Notes under the pieces: model-generated | Databases searched by the model: none | What the model was told of the DNA's origin: nothing | The model's input: only the letters and a program-made list of their open reading frames with translations | Origin: Sphingobacterium oryzagri | GTDB taxonomy: Bacteria > Bacteroidota > Bacteroidia > Sphingobacteriales > Sphingobacteriaceae | Assembly (NCBI RefSeq): GCF_028736175.1 | Contig: NZ_CP117880.1 | Location: forward strand, 1,984,001-2,048,000 | Direction of reading: 5' to 3' | DNA: 64,000 nt | Position numbers and translations under genes: made by a program | In this document: in pieces, positions 27,850 to 35,509 of the stretch | Layout: each line of letters opens with the position of its first letter | Numbering within the stretch: position 1 is the first letter of the stretch

Positions 27850-29048
27850 TGGAGAATAGAGGTTGGAGGGAATATAAGTTAGAAGAAGTAATGACTATTA
27901 CTTCAAGTAAAAGAATTTTTTACGAAGAGTATGTTCAAACTGGAGTGCCATTTTATAGATCAAAAGAGGTAATTGATTTATTTAATCGGAGAGATATTCA
28001 AACAGAATTATTTATCTCAGAAAAAAAATTTGATGAAATAAAAAATAAATTTGGTGTACCTAGTGAAGATGATATTCTGCTTACCTCTGTTGGTAGTTTA
28101 GGGATCCCTTATTTAGTTACAAATAGTGATAAATTTTATTTCAAAGATGGGAATCTTACTTGGTTGAAAGATATAGATAAAAATATTCTACATCCAATAT
28201 TTATATATATATGGATTACTTCTCAAATTGGTAAACAAAAGTTAGAGGAAATTTCAATTGGTTCTACTCAAGCAGCATTAACAATAAGCGGTTTAAAATC
28301 AATTGAAATTACCCTCCCCCCACTTCCCGAGCAAAAAGCCATTGCATCGGTATTATCAAGTTTGGATGATAAAATAGACCTGCTCCACCAACAAAACCAA
28401 ACTTTGGAAGCTTTGGGCGAAAGCTTATTCCGCCAGTGGTTTATTGAAGAAGCGAAGGAGGATTGGGAGGAAGATACATTAGATAATATTTTGACGGTTA
28501 AAGGCGGTACAACACCTAGTACAAGTGAGTCCTCTTATTGGAATGGTACAATTAATTGGACATCACCAAGAGATATTACAAATCTTAGTGGAATATATTT
28601 GTTTGATACAGAAAGAAAAATAACTGAAGTTGGATTATCCAGAATTAGCTCAGGTTTATTACCAAAAGGAACTTTACTGATGACTTCAAGAGCTCCTGTG
28701 GGTGTACTTGCCTTTTCTGAAGTTCCAATAGCTATAAATCAAGGGTACATTGCAATTTTAGATAACAAAGGATATTCAAAAGAATTTATATATCTATGGT
28801 TAAAAACCAATATTGATTTAGTACACAGTTTTTCGAATGGATCAACTTTTATGGAGATTAGCAAATCCTCCTTTAAATCAATTCAGCTGCTTTTACCATC
28901 TAAAGAAATTATAAATGAATTTGATTTAATAGTAAAACGCTATTTTGAAAAAATTAAAGCAAATTCGAAACAAATTCAAATTCTAAGCAATCTCCGCGAT
29001 ACCTTATTACCAAAGTTAATGAGTGGTGAAATAAGGGTGAAACATTAA
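27849..29048 (+). CDS. hsdS: Type I restriction specificity subunit
   Basis: Two target-recognition domains joined by conserved helices, 399 residues. The first recognition domain is about 1-155. The central conserved region begins ITLPPLPEQKAIASVLSSLD and includes LGESLFRQWF. The second recognition domain is about 210-350, and the final helix ends LRDTLLPKLMSGEI. The recognition domains are AT-rich while the spacer at about 28310-28480 is more GC-balanced, as expected if the recognition domains are exchanged by recombination. The target sequence cannot be predicted here. Confidence 0.95.
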   Translation: MENRGWREYKLEEVMTITSSKRIFYEEYVQTGVPFYRSKEVIDLFNRRDIQTELFISEKKFDEIKNKFGVPSEDDILLTSVGSLGIPYLVTNSDKFYFKDGNLTWLKDIDKNILHPIFIYIWITSQIGKQKLEEISIGSTQAALTISGLKSIEITLPPLPEQKAIASVLSSLDDKIDLLHQQNQTLEALGESLFRQWFIEEAKEDWEEDTLDNILTVKGGTTPSTSESSYWNGTINWTSPRDITNLSGIYLFDTERKITEVGLSRISSGLLPKGTLLMTSRAPVGVLAFSEVPIAINQGYIAILDNKGYSKEFIYLWLKTNIDLVHSFSNGSTFMEISKSSFKSIQLLLPSKEIINEFDLIVKRYFEKIKANSKQIQILSNLRDTLLPKLMSGEIRVKH

Positions 29049-29052
29049 AGTT

Positions 29053-31797
29053 ATGAGCGAACATATTAATAAATATCATAAAGGTTCAGAATGGCGTAAA
29101 TGGGACTTACATTTTCATGCGCCAAGTGTATATACATGTGCGAAAAATGATCAGTATGAAGGAGACGATTTGAATGATAAGCAAAATCGATTTATAGATG
29201 AACTTAAAGTGGTAAATGATATTTCCGTTTTAGGCATTACTGATTACTTCTCTTTAGAAGCATATAAACTAGTATTGTCGCGAATTGACGAACTTCCTCA
29301 GTTTGATTTGATATTACCTAATATTGAGTTAAGAATAACGCCTGTAACAACTGATAATAGAAAAATCAACCTTCATATAATTCCGAATACTGAAGTTTTA
29401 AGTATAGATGAAATAGAAAGGTTTTTGTATAAGTTCGAGTTCGGTCCAGATAAATTAACTTGTAAAAAGGAACACCTAATTCAGCTCGGAAAAAAAGCAA
29501 ATCCAGCTTATAGTGAAGAAGAAGCCTTCAAAAAAGGATTAAATGAGTTCGCAGTTAGTTACGATAAGTTTTTCGAAATTTATCATGGCTTATCCGATAA
29601 AGCACGAGAGAATATACTAATCGGAGTTTCTAATAACAGTGGAGATGGTGCCTCGGGAATTAAAGATATCCAAGGTATTCGCGAGATAATTTACTCAGGT
29701 GTTCATTTTATCTTTTCTGCACAACCTAATGATAGAGTTTATTTTCTCGGAAATAGTGTAGACAGTAAAGAACTAATAAGACAGAAGTATGGAAGTCTTA
29801 AACCATGCTTGCACGGCTCCGACTACCACGGCTCTAAAGATGGGAAAGTAATATGCGTTCCGGATCTAAATAGGTTCTGTTGGATTAAAGCAGATCCTAA
29901 TTTTGAAGGGTTAAAGCAAGTTATTTATGAACCCGAGGATCGAGTATTAATCCAAGCTAATAAACCTGAAGAAAAATCGGGCTATCAAATTATTGATCAC
30001 ATTGAAATTGTAAACAACTCTATTTTCAACAACCAACTAAATTTAAATCAAAATCTTACTTCTATTATCGGAGGCAGATCCTCTGGTAAATCAATATTGT
30101 TAGGAGCTGTAGCAACAAAGTTAAAAGCAACAAGAACTATTGAGTTCGCAGACGCCGATTATCAAAAATATGTGGAATCAATCTCTGACACAATAAAAGT
30201 AATTTGGAAAGATGGACAAGAAGAAAATGATAGAGAAGTTGAGTATTTCGAACAAGGATATATGCATAAAATCGCTCGCGATGAATCTCAGCTTAATAAA
30301 ATTGTAAATGACATTTTAATTCAAAAAGGTAAAGAACCACTTCTCGATGAATATAAGCGATTTGTGACTGATAATACAAAGTCAATAGCTAGCTCAGTAA
30401 GTGATTATTTTTCACTGATAAGAGATATTGAAGAAAAGGAAAATAAAGCTAGAGATAAAGGAGACAAAAAGGGGATAGAGGATGAAATCGCAAAACTTAA
30501 AGAAGAATTGCAAAAGCTATCCGTAACTTCTATAACTGATGAAGAAAAAACACATTATGAAGATGTAAAATCTTCCATTCTCAATTTTAACGAACGAATA
30601 AAACTTATCGATAGAGAGGTTCCATTAATAGAAAATCTCAGAACAATCAGTATAATTAGCGATAATATTGATTATGAATTGACATCTTTAACAAAAGCTG
30701 TTAAAGAGCGGCTGTCGACTCATTTAATTAGTATTAAAGCTGAAGCACAAAAGAAATGGAAAGATGAGTTAGAGAGTTTAATAGCCCTTGCAAAAAAAAG
30801 AAATGAAGAAGCGATTCAAGAAATTGCAGAGCTGGAGAAAGATGTAGTTTATTTGAAAGTTCTTCGGGCTTACAAAAACAATTCTCAATTATCCGAATAT
30901 GAAGATAAGATTAAAATTCAAACCGATAAGTTGTTCGAAATAAATAACTTGCTATCTGAAATTAGTAATCTGAAAACTCAGGCAAGTGAAACGAAAAGCA
31001 AAATCATTGAAGCTCATAAATCATTTTATAATAAGATTACCAAACTTTTGCCTAACCTTTCTGATTATCAAGATGGCTTAGCTATTAATGCAAAATATAA
31101 ATTTGAAGGAGAACACTATAAGGGTCTTTTAAATGCTGCATTAAACTTGCAAGGTTTTGCAAATAGAGATTTAGCCGAGTATCAATATGATGAGTTTGCT
31201 GGGTTTGAAAAACATCAACTTGATTTGTTTGAAAAATTAGAAAATAAAAAATTGACCTTAAAGGGTGGCTATGATGGTCAAAGTCTTGCATCAGCTTTGT
31301 TATCGACAAATTTCTTTAGCTTAAGTTACGATATAGTATATGAGGGCGATGATTTTAAAAAGATGTCAGATGGTAAAAAAGCATTTGTTGTTCTCAAGCT
31401 ACTATTGGATTTTAGTGATAAAAACTGTCCTATTTTAATAGACCAGCCGGAAGATGATTTGGATAACCGAGCAATTTATAACAACCTTGTTCTATACCTA
31501 AGAAACAAGAAAAAACTCAGACAAGTAATTGTAGCTACGCATAACCCCAATATTGTTGTTGGAGCAGACAGTGAATTAGTCATTTGTGCCAATCAACATG
31601 GAGAGAAAAACCTAAATAATGGTTCGAAAAAGTTTCAGTATGTTAGTGGTAGTTTAGAACATACCTTACCGCGTGTTGATAAGGAAGATGAAATTATTCT
31701 TGAAAATCAAGGAACGCGAGAGCACGTTTGTGAAGTATTGGAGGGAGGAAACATAGCATTTAAACTACGTGAGAAAAAATATTCGATAAAAGAATAG
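29053..31797 (+). CDS. PHP-domain plus SMC/ABC-type ATPase (TrlF-like)
   Basis: 914-residue protein placed between hsdS and hsdR. The N-terminal PHP-like domain starts KWDLHFHAPS (HxH at 20/22), with VLGITDYFS and LHGSDYHGSK as further metal-ligand segments, suggesting a metal-dependent phosphoesterase or nuclease. An ABC/SMC-type ATPase is split by a long coiled coil: Walker A GGRSSGKS near 340-347, coiled coil about 430-690, signature-like KMSDGKKAFVVL, Walker B CPILIDQPEDDLDN near 795, and a His-containing switch VATHNPN. From memory this matches proteins named TrlF-family AAA-like ATPase. Comparable coiled-coil ATPases (RloC, PrrC) are toxins guarding type I systems; that role here is inference. 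Confidence 0.85.
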   Translation: MSEHINKYHKGSEWRKWDLHFHAPSVYTCAKNDQYEGDDLNDKQNRFIDELKVVNDISVLGITDYFSLEAYKLVLSRIDELPQFDLILPNIELRITPVTTDNRKINLHIIPNTEVLSIDEIERFLYKFEFGPDKLTCKKEHLIQLGKKANPAYSEEEAFKKGLNEFAVSYDKFFEIYHGLSDKARENILIGVSNNSGDGASGIKDIQGIREIIYSGVHFIFSAQPNDRVYFLGNSVDSKELIRQKYGSLKPCLHGSDYHGSKDGKVICVPDLNRFCWIKADPNFEGLKQVIYEPEDRVLIQANKPEEKSGYQIIDHIEIVNNSIFNNQLNLNQNLTSIIGGRSSGKSILLGAVATKLKATRTIEFADADYQKYVESISDTIKVIWKDGQEENDREVEYFEQGYMHKIARDESQLNKIVNDILIQKGKEPLLDEYKRFVTDNTKSIASSVSDYFSLIRDIEEKENKARDKGDKKGIEDEIAKLKEELQKLSVTSITDEEKTHYEDVKSSILNFNERIKLIDREVPLIENLRTISIISDNIDYELTSLTKAVKERLSTHLISIKAEAQKKWKDELESLIALAKKRNEEAIQEIAELEKDVVYLKVLRAYKNNSQLSEYEDKIKIQTDKLFEINNLLSEISNLKTQASETKSKIIEAHKSFYNKITKLLPNLSDYQDGLAINAKYKFEGEHYKGLLNAALNLQGFANRDLAEYQYDEFAGFEKHQLDLFEKLENKKLTLKGGYDGQSLASALLSTNFFSLSYDIVYEGDDFKKMSDGKKAFVVLKLLLDFSDKNCPILIDQPEDDLDNRAIYNNLVLYLRNKKKLRQVIVATHNPNIVVGADSELVICANQHGEKNLNNGSKKFQYVSGSLEHTLPRVDKEDEIILENQGTREHVCEVLEGGNIAFKLREKKYSIKE

Positions 31798-31804
31798 ATA
31801 AATC

Positions 31805-34800
31805 ATGACCGAAAACGAAATAGAATTGTTAGCGCTTGACTTGTTACGAGATCAAGGATATGAATATATAAACGGGGTCGATATTGCACCATATAGCGCT
31901 TCTGCAGAGCGTCAGACTTTTGAAGAGGTCGTATTAAAAGAGCGTCTGGAGAAAGCTATACGCCAGAATAATATTGGTATTCCAGCTGATGCACAGCAGG
32001 ATGCAATTAAACAGGTATTGCGTATCGCCTCACCGGATCTATTGGCCAACAACGAAGCTTTCCATCGCTTATTGACCGAGGGTATTCCGGTTACGAAACG
32101 CGTGGATGGACAGGAACGTGGTGATCGGGTATTTTTGATGGATTTTGACAATCCATCGCACAATGAGTTTTTGGTCGTCAATCAGTTCACCATCTTAGAA
32201 AATGGAGTCAATAAAAGACCCGATATCATAATTTTTGTAAACGGCTTACCGTTGGTCGTTATCGAATTGAAGAATGCGGTGAATGAAAAGACGACGGTTG
32301 GAGCTGCCTTCCGACAGATCGAGACCTATAAAGCGATGATTCCATCGTTGTTTACCTTCAACTCTTTTTCGGTGATCTCGGACGGATTGGAAGCGAAGGC
32401 TGGGACAATATCCGCAGGATTGAGTCGCTTTATGGCGTGGAAATCTACGGATGGAACTATTGAAGCTTCGCATCTAATCAGTCAGCTGGATACGTTGATT
32501 AAAGGCATGTTGAATCCAAGCACACTATTGGATTTAATTCGACATTTCATTGTTTTCGAGGAGTCCAAAAGAGAAGATACAGACGGAATTGTAACCGTAC
32601 AGACCGTTAAGAAAGTTGCTGCCTACCATCAATACTACGCTGTAAACCGCGCAGTAGAATCCACAAAACGAGCATCGGGCTTTGCTGACAAACAACACTA
32701 TCACGGAGCTAAAGAAGATCCCGAAAGCTATGGACTGCCCGGCGTAAAGCAACAACCGGCAGGCGATCGTAAAGGTGGTGTGGTGTGGCATACGCAAGGA
32801 TCTGGCAAATCATTGTCCATGGTCTTCTATACAGGTAAGATTGTATTGGCATTAGATAACCCCACCGTACTGGTGATTACAGATCGTAATGACTTGGACG
32901 ACCAACTATTTGATACCTTTGCCGCTTCAAAACAGTTGTTACGCCAAGATCCTATACAGGCTACTGACCGTAAGCACTTAAAAGAGCTGTTGAAAGTCAA
33001 TTCCGGCGGTGTCATCTTTACTACGATACAGAAGTTTCAGCCCGAAGAAGGAAATGTGTATGAAACACTTTCTGAACGTGAAAATATTATTGTCATTGCA
33101 GATGAGGCTCATCGTACCCAATATGGGTTTAGTGCCAAGACGGTAGATGATAAGGATGGGGAAGGAAATATCATCGGTAAAAAGATTGTTTATGGTTTTG
33201 CTAAATACATGCGTGATGCTTTGCCAAAAGCAACTTATTTAGGCTTTACCGGAACACCTATTGAAAGTACAGATGTAAATACGCCGGCTGTATTCGGTAA
33301 TTACGTCGATATCTATGATATCGCCCAAGCGGTGGAAGATGGTGCTACGGTGCGTATATTTTACGAAAGTAGATTGGCTAAGGTAAAGCTGAGTGAAGAA
33401 GGCCGAGAACTTGTCGACGAATTGGACGACGAGCTGGATCAGGAAGAGCTGACTACCACACAAAAAAACAAAAGTAAATGGACGCAGCTTGAAGCGCTGA
33501 TCGGCGGTAAAAATCGATTGCAGAATATCGCAACTGATATCGTCAATCATTTTACGCAACGCCAGGAGTTCTCTCAGGGAAAGGGAATGATTGTCTCTAT
33601 GAGTAGAAGGATCGCTGCGGAACTGTATAATGCGATTGTCGCAATCAAACCGGAATGGCACTCGGACGATTTGAGGAAGGGAAAGATCAAAGTGATCATG
33701 ACCTCAGCTTCTTCTGATGGACCGGAGATAGCAAAATTTCATACAACAAAAGATCAACGCCGTATGATGGCTGATCGTATGAAAGATCCAAATGACGAGT
33801 TAGAATTGGTCATCGTTCGAGATATGTGGCTTACTGGTTTTGACGCGCCAAGTATGCACACGCTGTATATCGACAAGCCGATGAAAGGGCATAACCTCAT
33901 GCAGGCCATTGCTCGTGTAAACCGAGTCTACAAAGATAAGCCAGGAGGATTGATTGTCGATTATTTAGGCATCGCATCAGATTTAAAGAAAGCATTGTCA
34001 TTTTATTCGGATGCAGGTGGTAAAGGTGATCCAGCTGTCGCGCAGGAACATGCCGTGACATTAATTCTGGAGAAAATCGAAGTCATCTCTGCAATGTATT
34101 ATGGTTTTCCTTATGAGGATTATTTCGGTGCAGATACGTCTTCGAAACTATCTTTGATTCTGGCCGCTGAAGATCACATCCTCGGTCTTGATAATGGCAA
34201 GAAACGCTATATTGACGAAGTAACGGCTTTGTCTAAAGCTTTTGCTATTGCGATACCTCATGATCAAGCAATGGATGCAAAAGATGAAATTTCTTTTTTC
34301 CAAGCAGTAAAAGCTCGTTTGGCGAAATTTGATGCTACAGGAGCCGGTAGAACGAATGAGGAACTAGAAACTACTATTCGGCAGGTCATCGATCAGGCAT
34401 TGATCTCCGACCAAGTCATCGATGTATTTGATGCAGCTGGTATTAAGAGACCGGATATTTCTATCCTATCCGATGAGTTTTTGATGGAACTCAAAGATAT
34501 GAAACATAAAAATGTGGCATTAGAGGTATTGAAAAAGCTGTTAAACGATGAGATCAAAGCTCGAACCAAGACCAATCTAGTCCAAAGTAAAAAACTGTTG
34601 GAGATGCTGGAGATGTCCATCAATCGCTATCATAATAAAATCCTGACTGCTGCTGAGGTGATTGATGAGCTGATCAAGTTGAGTAAGGATATTGTAGAGA
34701 TGGATAATGAACCCAAGAAAATGGGTTTGAGCGATTATGAGTATGCTTTTTACACAGCGGTAGCCAATAACGATAGCGCCAAGGAGCTGATCGAACAGGA

Positions 34801-35014
34801 TAAATTGCGGGAGCTGGCGGTTGCCTTGACAGAAACCATTAAAAATAATACGTCTATCGACTGGACGATCAAAGAAAGTGTGCGGGCTAAATTGAAAGTG
34901 GCTGTGAAGCGTCTTTTGAGAAAATATGGTTATCCGCCTGATATGCAGCTTTTGGCTACAGAAACGATTTTGAAACAAGCAGAAATGCTGGCTAAGGAAT
35001 TAACGTCGAAATAA
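31805..35014 (+). CDS. hsdR: Type I restriction endonuclease subunit
   Basis: Translocating restriction subunit, 1069 residues. The nuclease domain has the PD-(D/E)xK motif in KRPDIIIFVNGLPLVVIELK (about 137-156). Two RecA-like motor domains follow: Walker A HTQGSGKS near 330, DEAH box ADEAHRTQYG near 432, motif III GFTGTPIE, and motif VI QAIARVNRVY. A helical C-terminus binds the methylase core. It begins 7 nt after the ATPase gene and ends the operon. The key motifs look intact, so restriction should be functional. Confidence 0.97.
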   Translation: MTENEIELLALDLLRDQGYEYINGVDIAPYSASAERQTFEEVVLKERLEKAIRQNNIGIPADAQQDAIKQVLRIASPDLLANNEAFHRLLTEGIPVTKRVDGQERGDRVFLMDFDNPSHNEFLVVNQFTILENGVNKRPDIIIFVNGLPLVVIELKNAVNEKTTVGAAFRQIETYKAMIPSLFTFNSFSVISDGLEAKAGTISAGLSRFMAWKSTDGTIEASHLISQLDTLIKGMLNPSTLLDLIRHFIVFEESKREDTDGIVTVQTVKKVAAYHQYYAVNRAVESTKRASGFADKQHYHGAKEDPESYGLPGVKQQPAGDRKGGVVWHTQGSGKSLSMVFYTGKIVLALDNPTVLVITDRNDLDDQLFDTFAASKQLLRQDPIQATDRKHLKELLKVNSGGVIFTTIQKFQPEEGNVYETLSERENIIVIADEAHRTQYGFSAKTVDDKDGEGNIIGKKIVYGFAKYMRDALPKATYLGFTGTPIESTDVNTPAVFGNYVDIYDIAQAVEDGATVRIFYESRLAKVKLSEEGRELVDELDDELDQEELTTTQKNKSKWTQLEALIGGKNRLQNIATDIVNHFTQRQEFSQGKGMIVSMSRRIAAELYNAIVAIKPEWHSDDLRKGKIKVIMTSASSDGPEIAKFHTTKDQRRMMADRMKDPNDELELVIVRDMWLTGFDAPSMHTLYIDKPMKGHNLMQAIARVNRVYKDKPGGLIVDYLGIASDLKKALSFYSDAGGKGDPAVAQEHAVTLILEKIEVISAMYYGFPYEDYFGADTSSKLSLILAAEDHILGLDNGKKRYIDEVTALSKAFAIAIPHDQAMDAKDEISFFQAVKARLAKFDATGAGRTNEELETTIRQVIDQALISDQVIDVFDAAGIKRPDISILSDEFLMELKDMKHKNVALEVLKKLLNDEIKARTKTNLVQSKKLLEMLEMSINRYHNKILTAAEVIDELIKLSKDIVEMDNEPKKMGLSDYEYAFYTAVANNDSAKELIEQDKLRELAVALTETIKNNTSIDWTIKESVRAKLKVAVKRLLRKYGYPPDMQLLATETILKQAEMLAKELTSK

Positions 35015-35233
35015 TGGTGAAACAAGAATCTGTAGGATAGTTATTGAAAGTAGATATAATTTTAATAATAGATCCAAAGGAGAGAAAATAACGTTGATTA
35101 GCGGGTTCAACGTTCAAGACCTTTGTAGGTTCCCAACCAACGGTAAAGAATCACACAAAGATATCAGATATAGTCGATAAATCAAAATGTTCCAAACTCT
35201 GTGCTTTGCTAGATTTGAATGTAACATTGTAAA

Positions 35234-35437
35234 ATGGCTACACCATTGAGAGGGCTGGATTATTCTAATCATATGAAAGGAAAACTAAGCATTATACCGC
35301 CAGCTGCTATCATGGAAAAGTGGGAAATCGATTATAAAACGATGCAGGAAAATATGATTGTAGAGGAGAGTTTGAAATGGGAGGAGCTATTGGAGAGGAT
35401 ACAAGAGATTCCACGGTTGTTTAATACTCATTTGTAA
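35234..35437 (+). pseudogene. AbiEii/AbiGii-like toxin C-terminal remnant
   Basis: Open frame of 67 codons in the 495-bp gap after hsdR. The stretch GKLSIIPPAAIMEKWEIDYK followed by TMQENMI and WEELLERIQEI resembles the extreme C-terminus of AbiEii nucleotidyltransferase toxins. The catalytic nucleotidyltransferase domain, normally some 200 residues upstream, is absent, and I see no AbiEi antitoxin. Interpreted as the tail of a deleted abortive-infection gene. A small real gene cannot be excluded. From 35015 to 35233 nothing is recognisable. Confidence 0.5.
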
Positions 35438-35509
35438 GACAGTAATACTTTTTGAAGGAAACAACAATCTGTAAAAATTATAACACTGTAAATAATAGAA
35501 AACTAAATA

